64,000 nucleotides of DNA from Microbacterium sp. CSI-V (GTDB lineage: Bacteria > Actinomycetota > Actinomycetes > Actinomycetales > Microbacteriaceae): positions 620,001 to 684,000 of the forward strand of contig NZ_MTQM01000008.1 of NCBI RefSeq assembly GCF_001984105.1. The letters are read 5' to 3'. A model generated the notes under the pieces. It was given only the letters and a program-made list of their open reading frames with translations. It was not told the origin of the DNA and searched no databases. Numbering within the stretch: position 1 is the stretch's first letter; each line of letters opens with the position of its first letter. Below are positions 26,068 through 36,078 of this stretch, piece by piece. The position numbers and the translations under genes are program-made.

Positions 26068-26730
26068 TCAGCGCCCCGATCGCCAGCCCGCGCGGTGCAG
26101 CCGGTCGACGCCGTCGAGCAGGAGGTCGAGGGCGAAGTCGAACTCGGTGTCCTCGTCGCATGCCTCGCCCGCTCCGGGCGCGGTCGTCGCCATGCGGATG
26201 ATGGCGGGGTACTGCGCGGCGTAGCCGGCCACGGCGGCGGACCGCTCGTCGGGGTCGTCCGGGAGGGTCGGCGTCGGGAGGACGTCGCGCGTGAATCCCC
26301 ACATCCGCGTGCTCAGGGCGTGCATCGCGTGATGGACGAGATCGGCGGACAGCCCGCCCGCGAACATGGCATCCATCAACGCGTCCATGTGGGCGAGCAC
26401 GCGGGGCGTCGCCCGCTCGCGCGTCTCGATGGCTTCGCGCGCCCAGCCGTGGCCGCGAAGGCGCGCGCGCGTCGCGAGGATGCGCGCGCGGACGGCTCCG
26501 CGCCAGTCGGCGGTGCCGGGAGCGTCGGGGGTGCTCGCGAGCACGTGGTCGAGCATCTCGTCGACGAGTTGCGAGCGGTCCGCGACGTGCTTGTAGAGCG
26601 CCATCGGTGTCACGCCGAGACTGTCGGCCACGGCGCGCATGCTCGCGGCGGCGAGTCCGCGGGCGTCGGCCAGCTCGATCGCAGCCTCCACGACGCGTTC
26701 CCGGTCGAGGCGAGGACGGGGAGTTGACAC
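26068..26730 (-). CDS. TetR-family regulator (TetR_C-type, adjacent to DUF4386 gene)
   Basis: The product (about 220 residues) begins STPRPRLDRERVVEAAIEL; the HTH is ASMRAVADSLGVTPMALYKHV. The C-terminal domain resembles the TetR/ActII class that often binds antibiotics or hydrophobic ligands. The start is ambiguous: GTG 26730 is 6 nt after TACGGT (leaderless), while GTG 26745 would put the coding start inside the operator. Divergent from the DUF4386 membrane gene, with a large inverted repeat between them. Confidence 0.85.
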   Translation of the reverse strand: MSTPRPRLDRERVVEAAIELADARGLAAASMRAVADSLGVTPMALYKHVADRSQLVDEMLDHVLASTPDAPGTADWRGAVRARILATRARLRGHGWAREAIETRERATPRVLAHMDALMDAMFAGGLSADLVHHAMHALSTRMWGFTRDVLPTPTLPDDPDERSAAVAGYAAQYPAIIRMATTAPGAGEACDEDTEFDFALDLLLDGVDRLHRAGWRSGR

Positions 26731-26780
26731 GTATACACCGTACACCTATGCTCGGCGCTGCGTCGGTGTACGGCGTATAC
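26731..26780. promoter_or_regulatory. Double TetR operator
   Basis: GTATACACCGTACACC (26731-26746) and GGTGTACGGCGTATAC (26765-26780) form a 16-bp inverted repeat with one mismatch. Each arm is itself an imperfect dyad of GTRTAC-N3-GTAYAC type. One site lies at the regulator's promoter, the other just before the DUF4386 gene. Confidence 0.8.
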
Positions 26781-26793
26781 CGAAAGGATTCCC

Positions 26794-27420
26794 ATGCTCT
26801 CCCCATCGCGAACCCGAGCGCTCAGCGCCGGCATCCTGTACCTCGTCACCCACGTCACGTCGATCGGCGCGGTCGCCGCATACGCGACGGGCGGCGTCGC
26901 GCTCGGCGCATCGCTCGAGTTCGTCCTGGCCCTCGCCTGCGCGGGCACCGGCGTGCTGCTGTGGACCCTGCTCGCGGAGGCGGGCGCCGCGCGGGCCGCG
27001 ACGTTCGCGGGGCTGCGCGTGGTCGAGGCCGCCGTGATCCTCGCCGGAATGCTGCCGTTGGTGGGCACGCTGCTCGTTCCGGGAACGAGGGTGGATGCCG
27101 CGATGTCGGTGCACGCGGCCGCGTTCCTCGTCGGGCAGGGGCTTGTGATCGCGGTCAACTCCGTGGTCCTCGGATCGCTGCTGTGGACGTCGCGGGCCGT
27201 TCCGAGGGTGCTGGCCGCCCTCGCGCTCGTCGGCGGCACCCTCGTGCTGCTCAGCGACCTCGGTCAGCTGTGGTCCGTGATCCCGATGAACGGCGCGGTG
27301 GCCGCGGCGGCTGCGCTCCCGATCTTCGCGTTCGAGATCTGGTTCGCGATCCGCCTGATCGTGGTCGGAGTCCCGGCATCCCTCGTCCCAGTTCCTGTTG
27401 TTCTGGAGGCGCGAGAGTGA
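26794..27420 (+). CDS. DUF4386-type integral membrane protein
   Basis: The 208-residue membrane protein has six hydrophobic segments, starting RALSAGILYLVTHVTSIGAV, the usual opening of DUF4386 proteins. Function unknown. AAAGGA precedes the ATG. It is controlled, by context, through the double operator shared with the divergent TetR gene; a role in response to a membrane-active compound would fit but is inference. Confidence 0.8.
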   Translation: MLSPSRTRALSAGILYLVTHVTSIGAVAAYATGGVALGASLEFVLALACAGTGVLLWTLLAEAGAARAATFAGLRVVEAAVILAGMLPLVGTLLVPGTRVDAAMSVHAAAFLVGQGLVIAVNSVVLGSLLWTSRAVPRVLAALALVGGTLVLLSDLGQLWSVIPMNGAVAAAAALPIFAFEIWFAIRLIVVGVPASLVPVPVVLEARE

Positions 27421-27590
27421 CAGCAAGTGGGACATGAACCGTCCTGAGTGGGACACGGGCGGAGGGGATGCCACGGCGGCGGAGCGCGCGTCAAGCCCGG
27501 CAGCTCTCAGGCTTCTCCACATCACGAACGGGTAACGTTTCCGGGTCTGCGCGACGCTCGCTCGCGCCGGTGCCCCCGGAGGTGAAGCCC

Positions 27591-28763
27591 GTGAGTGCGA
27601 CGACCGCTCCCCGTGTCGACGTCCGGTCCGTGGCATCCGCTCGCCCGCCGGCGGCACGCCACCTGCCCTCGCTCACGGGGCTCCGCTGGCTGACGGCGAT
27701 GCTCATCTTCGGACACCACCTCATGGCCGTGGAGTACTTCGGCGGCCGCGCCGGAGACGTCTGGGGTTTCGTGTTCGAGGCCGGGAAGACCGGCGTGACG
27801 CTGTTCTTCATCCTGTCGGGCTTCGTCCTGGCGTGGGGATACAAGCCGGCGCAGTCCGCCCGGTCGTTCTGGCTGCACCGTGCCGCCCGCATCTATCCGC
27901 TGCACGTCGTGGGAGTGATGCTGGCGGTGATCGCCGCGGCGACGCTGGTGCCCGAGATCCGCACCGACGGCGTCGCACCGCTCGGCGCGAACCTGCTCCT
28001 CCTCAGCGGCTGGGTGCCCGACTGGTGGCAGGCCGGGAACCCCGCGAGCTGGTCGCTGGTGTGCGAGGCGTTCTTCTACCTGACCTTCCCGCTCGTCATC
28101 CGCCTGGTCGCCGGGCGGTCCGCCCGCATCCTCCGGGCCGTCGCGGCGGGGGCGCTGGCGCTCGTCGCCCTGGCCCCCGCGATCGCCGCCGTCTCGCCCG
28201 TGCCGATGGCGGCGGCATCCACCCCTCTTCTTCGCCTGCCCGAGTTCGTGCTCGGCGTGGTGCTGGCGTTGCTGATGAAGCAGACCGCGTGGCGGCCGGC
28301 GCCGCTGCGGTTCGCGGTGCCTCTCGCGGTGCTCGGGTACGCCGTGTCGGAGGCGCCGGCGATTCCCGGCACCGACATCCACCCCGGCCTCGCCGTCACC
28401 GTCGGCGGCTTCGCCCTGCTCGTCGCCTCGCTCGCGTCGGCCGACGCGCACCGTTCGTCGACGTTCCTCGCCGGGCCCGTGTGGCAAGAGCTCGGGCGCC
28501 TGTCGTTCGCGTTCTACCTCGTGCACCTGCTCGTCATCGCATCCGTGTCGTCCGCGTGGCCCGACGGCCACCCCGAACTGCACTGGCCCCGCGCGATCGC
28601 GCTCGCCGCGGTGGCGTTCGCGATCTCGCTCGGCCTCGCGTGGGTGCTGCACCGCGGTGTCGAGACGCGCGCGCAGCGCGTCCTGCTGCGCTTCGACCCC
28701 GACCGGCGGGGCGCCTCTCGCCCGGCGCGTGGGGTGGATGCCGCGGTCGCGGTGGCGCGCTGA
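27591..28763 (+). CDS. Acyltransferase 3 (OafA/YrhL-like) membrane protein
   Basis: The 390-residue multi-pass membrane protein transfers acyl groups to an exported glycan or lipid. Typical are SLTGLRWLTAMLIFGHHL near the N-terminus (catalytic His), TLFFILSGFVLAWGY, and FWLHRAARIYPLHVVGVML. The GTG at 27591 has GGAGGTG upstream; about 40 upstream in-frame codons are not protein-like. The last codons and stop are included in a 113-bp duplicated block. The acceptor molecule is unknown. Confidence 0.9.
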   Translation: MSATTAPRVDVRSVASARPPAARHLPSLTGLRWLTAMLIFGHHLMAVEYFGGRAGDVWGFVFEAGKTGVTLFFILSGFVLAWGYKPAQSARSFWLHRAARIYPLHVVGVMLAVIAAATLVPEIRTDGVAPLGANLLLLSGWVPDWWQAGNPASWSLVCEAFFYLTFPLVIRLVAGRSARILRAVAAGALALVALAPAIAAVSPVPMAAASTPLLRLPEFVLGVVLALLMKQTAWRPAPLRFAVPLAVLGYAVSEAPAIPGTDIHPGLAVTVGGFALLVASLASADAHRSSTFLAGPVWQELGRLSFAFYLVHLLVIASVSSAWPDGHPELHWPRAIALAAVAFAISLGLAWVLHRGVETRAQRVLLRFDPDRRGASRPARGVDAAVAVAR

Positions 28764-28998
28764 CGCGGTGCGTCGGGAACAGGCGTTGCGCTGGGAACAG
28801 GCTGATTCCGCCGGTTTCGGCCTGTTTCGGTGGCATCCCCTGTTCTGGGAACGGGATGCCGGGAAGGTGGCGATGCGCGAACGTCGGTGGCGCGCTGACG
28901 CGGTGCGTCGGGAACAGGCGCCGCGCTGAGAACAGGCTGATTCCGCCGGATTCGGCCTGTTTCGGTGGCATCCCCTGTTCTGAGAACGGGATGCCGGG
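28751..28998. repeat. 113-bp direct repeat in two copies with internal palindromes
   Basis: Copy 1 at 28751-28863 and copy 2 at 28886-28998 differ at about five positions. Each contains GGGAACAGG and CCTGTTC arms that can pair into an imperfect hairpin. Copy 1 includes the last codons and stop of the acyltransferase gene, so the duplication began at its 3' end. The rest of 28764-29037 carries no gene. Confidence 0.9.
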
Positions 28999-29037
28999 GC
29001 CTTTGGCCCCGCGGACCGTCACGGTTAGAGTCGCCGG

Positions 29038-29193
29038 ATGGTGGCAATCGGGGGACTCCACGTGATCGTTCTTCTGCTGGCGTGGGCCGTCGGCATCGCC
29101 GTGATCGGCGCCGCGGTGTACTTCGCCGTCCGGCTCGCCGTGACGCACGCGCTGAAGGCGCACACGCGGTGGGTCGACAACGGCAAACCCTGA
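29038..29193 (+). CDS. Small single-pass membrane protein (about 50 aa)
   Basis: One long hydrophobic helix (VIVLLLAWAVGIAVIGAAVY), then a basic tail ending in HTRWVDNGKP. Two starts are possible: ATG 29038 lies 7 nt after TAGAGT (leaderless), while GTG 29062 has GGGGGA upstream. No family recognised. A palindromic repeat follows about 70 bp downstream. Confidence 0.5.
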   Translation: MVAIGGLHVIVLLLAWAVGIAVIGAAVYFAVRLAVTHALKAHTRWVDNGKP

Positions 29194-29261
29194 CGACGGC
29201 GCCGGTACCGCGCTGAAGGCACGCGCCCCGACGGGCGCCGGCACCGCGCCGGCAGGGTTGA

Positions 29262-29312
29262 GTGTCCAAGACACGCGGATGCCGCGCGGTACCGTCCGCG
29301 TGTCTTGGACAC
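29262..29312. repeat. TGTCCAAGACAC palindrome, copy 1
   Basis: Perfect 18-bp arms (GTGTCCAAGACACGCGGA at 29262-29279; complement at 29295-29312) with a 15-nt loop containing GCCGCGCGG. Member of the dispersed palindrome family described for 30911-31436. Confidence 0.9.
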
Positions 29313-29388
29313 CGAAATCGGGTGCGGTCGCGCACCCCGGGCGCCGATGCCCGGGACGCCTCCCAGCCGCGCCTCGGTACACTCTTCC

Positions 29389-30876
29389 GTGCCCGAAACA
29401 CTCCCGACACCCGATCGCGAGGCCGGCCGCGTGGCATCCATCGATCCTCATGAGCTCGAGATCGCCCTGCGCGTGCTCGATGCCGCTGCCGCTCTCGACC
29501 CCGAAGATCCGGCGTACATCGCCCTGCGTCGCCAGACCGGGAAGCTCTACAAGGACGTCAAGCGGCAGTCGCGCAAAGAGAAGCGCCAGCGCATCGCCGA
29601 CGCCGACAAGGCCGTCGTCGCCGCCACCGCGACCGGCGCGGCCGACCGCATCGACGACGAGACGCGCGGGATCCCGCTCGCGACCCGCGTCGAAACGCCC
29701 TTCGCCGGCGAGCTGATCAAGCCCCGCAACTGCTACATCTGCAAAGAGCTCTACACGCTCGTCGACGCGTTCTACCACCAGCTCTGCCCCGACTGCGCGG
29801 CGATGAGCCACGCCAAGCGCGACGCGCGCACCGACCTCACCGGCAAACGCGCACTCCTCACCGGTGGCCGCGCGAAGATCGGCATGTACATCGCGCTGCG
29901 CCTTCTGCGCGACGGCGCCCACACGACCATCACGACGCGCTTCCCGCGCGACGCGGTGCGACGTTTCTCGTCGCTACCCGACAGTGCGGACTGGCTGCAC
30001 CGGCTGAAGATCGTCGGCATCGACCTGCGCGACCCCGCCCAGGTGATCGGACTCGCCGAGTCGGTGGCATCCGCGGGTCCGCTCGACATCCTCATCAACA
30101 ACGCCGCGCAGACCGTGCGGCGCTCGCCGGGTGCGTACAAACCCCTGGTGGATGCCGAACTCGCGCCGCTCCCGGACGGACCCCTGCCCGAGCTGCTCAC
30201 CTTCGGCCACACCAACGACGCGCACCCGCTCGCGCTGGCGCAGTCGGTGTCGGCGCACCCGATCCTCGCGTCGGCCGCGCGCACGGCCGACGAGCTCACC
30301 GCCGAGGCGATGGCCGCGGGGTCGTCGTCGCTCGAGCGGCTGGCCGCGGGCACCGCGATCGACGCCGGCGGCCTCGTTCCTGACGAGGACCGCATAAACA
30401 GCTGGACGCAGCACGTCGACCAGGTGGAGCCCCTCGAGATGCTCGAGGTGCAGCTGGCGAACATGACGGCGCCGTTCCTGCTCGTCAGCCGGCTGCGTCC
30501 CGCGATGGCGGCGTCGACGGCGCGGCGGAAGTACATCGTCAACGTCTCGGCGATGGAGGGCGTGTTCGGGCGCGGATACAAGGGTCCCGGACACCCGCAC
30601 ACCAACATGGCCAAGGCCGCGCTGAACATGCTCACGCGCACCAGCGCCCGCGAGATGTTCGAGTCCGACGGCATCCTGATGACTGCCGTCGACACCGGCT
30701 GGATCACCGACGAGCGCCCGCACTACACCAAGGTTCGCCTGGCCGAGGAGGGCTTCCACGCCCCGCTCGACCTCGTCGACGGCGCCGCCCGCGTGTACGA
30801 CCCGATCGTGCGCGGCGAGGCCGGCGAAGACCTGTTCGGCATCTTCCTGAAGGACTACCGCAAGAGCTCGTGGTGA
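29389..30876 (+). CDS. Zinc-ribbon-containing SDR-family protein
   Basis: The 495-residue protein has a helical, charged N-terminus, a four-Cys zinc ribbon (Cys115, Cys118, Cys133, Cys136: CYICK...CPDC), then a short-chain dehydrogenase fold. The latter shows nucleotide loop LLTGGRAKIGMYIA, LINNAAQTVRR and VNVSAMEGVF (Ser). The YxxxK position reads TNMAK (Thr405, Lys409), so the catalytic Tyr is missing and activity may be altered or lost. A roughly 100-residue insertion precedes the active-site region. GTG 29389 follows TACACT by 5 nt (leaderless). Role unknown; related proteins are widespread but uncharacterised to my knowledge. Confidence 0.8.
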   Translation: MPETLPTPDREAGRVASIDPHELEIALRVLDAAAALDPEDPAYIALRRQTGKLYKDVKRQSRKEKRQRIADADKAVVAATATGAADRIDDETRGIPLATRVETPFAGELIKPRNCYICKELYTLVDAFYHQLCPDCAAMSHAKRDARTDLTGKRALLTGGRAKIGMYIALRLLRDGAHTTITTRFPRDAVRRFSSLPDSADWLHRLKIVGIDLRDPAQVIGLAESVASAGPLDILINNAAQTVRRSPGAYKPLVDAELAPLPDGPLPELLTFGHTNDAHPLALAQSVSAHPILASAARTADELTAEAMAAGSSSLERLAAGTAIDAGGLVPDEDRINSWTQHVDQVEPLEMLEVQLANMTAPFLLVSRLRPAMAASTARRKYIVNVSAMEGVFGRGYKGPGHPHTNMAKAALNMLTRTSAREMFESDGILMTAVDTGWITDERPHYTKVRLAEEGFHAPLDLVDGAARVYDPIVRGEAGEDLFGIFLKDYRKSSW

Positions 30877-30963
30877 CGCCGCGGCGCGGGTCGCGCCGGC
30901 GCCGCGGCTGAGTGTCCAGGACACGCCGTCGGCGGGGTTGCGGCTGCGCGCAACCTGCGGCCC

Positions 30964-31017
30964 AGTGTCCAAGACACGCCGTTGGCGGGGTCGGCGATGC
31001 GGCGTGTCTTGGACACT
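30964..31017. repeat. TGTCCAAGACAC palindrome, copy 2 (type B)
   Basis: Perfect 17-bp arms (AGTGTCCAAGACACGCC at 30964-30980; complement at 31001-31017) with a 20-nt loop beginning GTTGGCGGGG. Confidence 0.9.
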
Positions 31018-31051
31018 CGGGAAGCGCCGCGCCGGGGGTGCGCTGACGTTG

Positions 31052-31104
31052 AGTGTCCAAGACACGCGGATGCCACGGCATCCTGTCCGCGTGTTTTGGA
31101 CACT
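31052..31104. repeat. TGTCCAAGACAC palindrome, copy 3 (type A)
   Basis: 19-bp arms (31052-31070 and 31086-31104) with one mismatch (GTGTTTTGG in place of GTGTCTTGG on the right arm) and a 15-nt loop. Confidence 0.9.
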
Positions 31105-31184
31105 GAACCGCGGCGGTGACCCGCTTCTCGGCGACCCGCCCGGCGGCGAGCGGCGCGGGCGCGGCCACGCGCGACCTGCGGCCC

Positions 31185-31238
31185 AGTGTCCAAGACACGC
31201 CGTTGGCGGGGGCGGCGATGCGGCGTGTCTTGGACACT
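31185..31238. repeat. TGTCCAAGACAC palindrome, copy 4 (type B)
   Basis: Perfect 17-bp arms (31185-31201 and 31222-31238); the loop is nearly identical to copy 2. Confidence 0.9.
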
Positions 31239-31273
31239 CGCGGGGCGCCGCGCCGGGGGTGCGCTGACGTTGG

Positions 31274-31324
31274 GTGTCCAAGACACGCGGATGCCGTGGC
31301 ATGCCGTCCGCGTGTTTTGGACAC
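31274..31324. repeat. TGTCCAAGACAC palindrome, copy 5 (type A)
   Basis: 18-bp arms (31274-31291 and 31307-31324) with the same right-arm C-to-T variant as copy 3, showing that copies 3 and 5 arose by tandem duplication. Confidence 0.9.
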
Positions 31325-31380
31325 TGAACTGCGGCGGTGATCCGCGCTCGGCGATCCGCCCGGCGGGCGACCCACGGCTG

Positions 31381-31434
31381 AGTGTCCAAGACACGCCGTT
31401 GGCGGGGGCGGCGGTGCGGCGTGTCTTGGACACT
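31381..31434. repeat. TGTCCAAGACAC palindrome, copy 6 (type B)
   Basis: Perfect 17-bp arms (31381-31397 and 31418-31434), with the same GTTGGCGGGG loop start as copies 2 and 4. It ends the array about 60 bp before the carboxylase operators. Confidence 0.9.
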
Positions 31435-31492
31435 CGACCGCCTTGGCGACCCGCCCCGCGGCGACCCCCCGGCCGCACCCTCGACAACTCGA

Positions 31493-31532
31493 TTACCGAG
31501 CAGTAACCTGAATCCCGATTACCGATCGATAA
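31493..31532. promoter_or_regulatory. Two TetR-type operators before the carboxylase operon
   Basis: TTACCGAGCAGTAA (31493-31506) and TTACCGATCGATAA (31519-31532), both of TTAC-N6-(G/A)TAA form, centres 26 bp apart, just upstream of the carboxyltransferase start. The TetR gene at the end of the same operon is the likely ligand-sensing repressor. Confidence 0.75.
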
Positions 31533-31549
31533 CCCAATGGAGGGTCGTC

Positions 31550-33096
31550 ATGGCGCAGGACTACCGCGCGCTCGTCGAGCAGCTGCGCGAGCGGCGCGAA
31601 GACATCGCGAGAGGCGGGCCCGAGAGGGCGCGCGAGCGGCATACCGCGCGGGGCAAGATGCTCGCTCGCGACCGCATCGACGCGCTGCTCGATCGGGGGA
31701 GCCCCTTCCTCGAGGTCGCGCCACTGGCGGCGTTCGACATGTACGACGGCGACTGCCCGGCGGGGGGAGTGGTGGCCGGGATCGGCCTCGTGCACGGGCG
31801 GCACGTCATGGTCGTCGCCAACGACGCGACGGTCAAGGGCGGCACCTACTACCCGATCACGGTGAAGAAGCACCTCCGGGCGCAGGAGATCGCCGCCGAG
31901 AACCGCCTGCCGTGCGTGTACCTCGTCGACTCGGGCGGGGCGTTCCTGCCGATGCAGGACGAGGTGTTCCCCGACCGTGACCATTTCGGCCGCATCTTCT
32001 ACAACCAGGCGCGGATGTCGCGCGACGGCATCCCGCAGATCGCCGCGGTGCTCGGCTCGTCCACGGCGGGCGGGGCGTACGTGCCGGCCATGAGCGACGA
32101 GACGGTCATCGTCCGCAACCAGGGCACGATCTTCCTCGGCGGGCCGCCGCTCGTGAAGGCGGCGACCGGCGAGGTCGTCAGCGCGGAAGACCTCGGCGGC
32201 GGAGCCGTCCACACCCGCGTCTCGGGAGTCACCGACCACCTTGCCGAGAACGACGCGCACGCGCTGCAGATCGTCCGCGACATCGTGGCGACCCTGCGCC
32301 CGCCGGAGTCCCGCGCAATCGAGCCGGCCCCCGCACCGGAACGCCCCGCGAGCGAGCTCGAAGACGTCGTGCCGGTCGAACTCACCGCCCCGTACGACGC
32401 GCGCGAGATCCTCACGCGGATCGTGGACGCCGACAGCATCCACGAGTTCAAGCGCGAGTACGGCGAGACCCTCGTCACCGCGTTCGCGCGCATCGAGGGG
32501 CACCGGGTCGGCGTGATCGCGAACAACGGCGTGCTGTTCGGCGAATCGGCGCTCAAGGGCGCCCACTTCATCGAGCTGTGCGACCAGCGCGGCATCCCGC
32601 TGGTGTTCCTGCAGAACATCACCGGGTTCATGGTCGGGCGCGAGTACGAGTCCGGCGGTATCGCCAAGCACGGCGCCAAGATGGTCAACGCGGTCGCCTG
32701 CGCGTCGGTGCCGAAGCTCACCGTCGTCGTCGGCGGATCGTTCGGCGCCGGCACCTACTCGATGTGCGGCCGCGCGTACTCGCCGCGATTCCTGTGGCTG
32801 TGGCCCGGCGCCCGCGTCTCGGTGATGGGCGGGCCGCAGGCGGCATCCGTCCTCTCCACCGTCCGGCGCGATCAGATCGAGGCGGGCGGCGGCGAATGGT
32901 CGGCCGACGACCAGGCCGCGTTCGAGGCACCGATCCGCGCACAGTACGAGGAGCAGGGGAGCCCCTACTACTCCACGGCCCGACTCTGGGACGACGGCAT
33001 CATCGAGCCGAGCCAGACCCGCGACGTGCTCGCCCTCGCGCTCGACGTCGTCGCGCGCACCCCCCTCGACGCGCCGGGCTACGGCGTTTTCCGGAT

Positions 33097-33100
<4 letters not shown>
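31550..33100 (+). CDS. accD1: Acyl-CoA carboxylase carboxyltransferase (beta) subunit, methylcrotonyl-CoA carboxylase type
   Basis: Transfers CO2 from carboxybiotin to an acyl-CoA. The 516-residue product has the twin crotonase-like domains of the family. It shows [20 protein letters not shown], the biotin/CoA-pocket glycines ([33 protein letters not shown]) and the methylcrotonyl-type [14 protein letters not shown]. The start at 31550 follows GGAGGG. The order carboxyltransferase, biotin carboxylase, CitE-like, with a TetR gene, mirrors the M. tuberculosis accD1/accA1/citE leucine-degradation cluster, although the acyl-CoA dehydrogenase and MaoC genes of that cluster are absent here. The symbol is by that analogy. 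Confidence 0.88.
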
Positions 33101-35157
<2,057 letters not shown>

Positions 35158-35163
35158 GCGTTG

Positions 35164-35216
35164 AGTGTCCAAGACACGCGGATGCCGACGCGACCCATCG
35201 GCGTGTCTTGGACACT
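35164..35216. repeat. TGTCCAAGACAC palindrome, copy 7 (inside the carboxylase operon)
   Basis: Perfect 16-bp arms (AGTGTCCAAGACACGC at 35164-35179; complement at 35201-35216) with a 21-nt loop, 7 bp after the biotin carboxylase stop and 51 bp before the CitE-like start. It could attenuate or process the operon transcript. Confidence 0.9.
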
Positions 35217-35267
35217 GAACCCGCCGACACGACGACCCCGAGACGACACGAACCGAAAGGTGCCCTC

Positions 35268-36074
35268 ATGAACGGCCCCGCGCTGCTCTTCTGCCCCGCC
35301 GATCGCCCCGACCGGTACGCGAAGGCGGCGGCCGCCGCCGACACCGTGATCCTCGATCTGGAGGATGCCGTCGCACCGGCCGACAAGGCCCGGGCGCGCG
35401 AGGCGCTCGCCGCGACGCCGCTCGACCCGGGGCGCACGATCGTGCGGGTGAACCCCGCGTCCACGGGTGCGCATGCGCTCGATCTCGACGCCGCACGCGC
35501 GGCCGGGTACACCCGCGTGATGCTCGCCAAGGCGGAGTCGGCCGCCGACGTCGAGGCGACGGCGGCCTTCGAGGTCGTCGCGCTGTGCGAGACCGCGCGG
35601 GGCATCGTGCACGCCGCCGAGATCGCGGCGCATCCCGCGACCGTCGCCCTCATGTGGGGCGCCGAAGACCTGATCGCGAACATGAACGGGCGCTCCAGCC
35701 GCTTCGCCGACGGGCGGTACCGCGATGTGGCGCGGGCCGCGCGCTCGTCGGTGCTGCTCGCCGCGCACGCCTTCGGCCGCGCCGCGATCGACGCCGTGCA
35801 CCTCGACATCGCCGACGTCGAGGGGCTCCGCGCGGAGTGCGAGGATGCCGCGGCCTCGGGTTTCACCGCGACGGCGTGCATCCACCCGAGCCAGGTCGGC
35901 GTCATCCGGGCCGCTTATGCGAGCACCGACGAGGAGCGGGAGTGGGCGCGGGCGGTCCTGGAAGAGGCGCAGGGGCAGCCGGGGGTGTTCCGATTCCGCG
36001 GACGGATGATCGACGAGCCCGTCCTCCGTCAGGCGCGTGAGATGCTGCGCGGAGCAGATCCGCGAGAGGAGTGA
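35268..36074 (+). CDS. HpcH/HpaI aldolase / CitE-like acyl-CoA lyase
   Basis: A 268-residue TIM-barrel lyase. LLFCPADRPDRYAKA and VILDLEDAVAPADKARAR (Mg ligand Glu/Asp) at the N-terminus, the Arg in TIVRVNPAST, and AEDLIANMNGRSSR are typical of CitE-like beta-hydroxyacyl-CoA lyases. Such stand-alone proteins cleave citramalyl-CoA or methylmalyl-CoA-type substrates rather than citrate. In this operon it likely serves branched-chain or itaconate-type acyl-CoA breakdown. GAAAGG precedes the ATG. The TetR gene starts 4 bp after its stop. Confidence 0.87.
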   Translation: MNGPALLFCPADRPDRYAKAAAAADTVILDLEDAVAPADKARAREALAATPLDPGRTIVRVNPASTGAHALDLDAARAAGYTRVMLAKAESAADVEATAAFEVVALCETARGIVHAAEIAAHPATVALMWGAEDLIANMNGRSSRFADGRYRDVARAARSSVLLAAHAFGRAAIDAVHLDIADVEGLRAECEDAAASGFTATACIHPSQVGVIRAAYASTDEEREWARAVLEEAQGQPGVFRFRGRMIDEPVLRQAREMLRGADPREE

Positions 36075-36078
36075 CGCC

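Larger units (their letters stand above)
30911..31436. repeat. Tandem array of alternating TGTCCAAGACAC palindromes
   Basis: Five complete palindromes and one orphan left half (30911-30926) are arranged with a higher-order period of about 221 bp (30964 to 31185, 31052 to 31274). Type B has arms ending ...ACACGCC; type A ends ...ACACGCGGA; the order is B-A-B-A-B. The spacers, for example CTGCGGCCC and GGGTGCGCTGACGTTG, are also duplicated. The whole gap 30877-31490 is occupied by the array and has no gene. Confidence 0.92.

Noticed and set aside
27421..27470. AAGTGGGACATG...GAGTGGGACA direct repeat as an insertion-sequence end
   Set aside because: Only a 9-bp match and no transposase or second end found; insufficient support.
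30911..31436. Possible CRISPR array from regularly repeated sequence
   Set aside because: The repeats are long self-complementary hairpins, spacers are duplicated rather than unique, and no cas genes are nearby.
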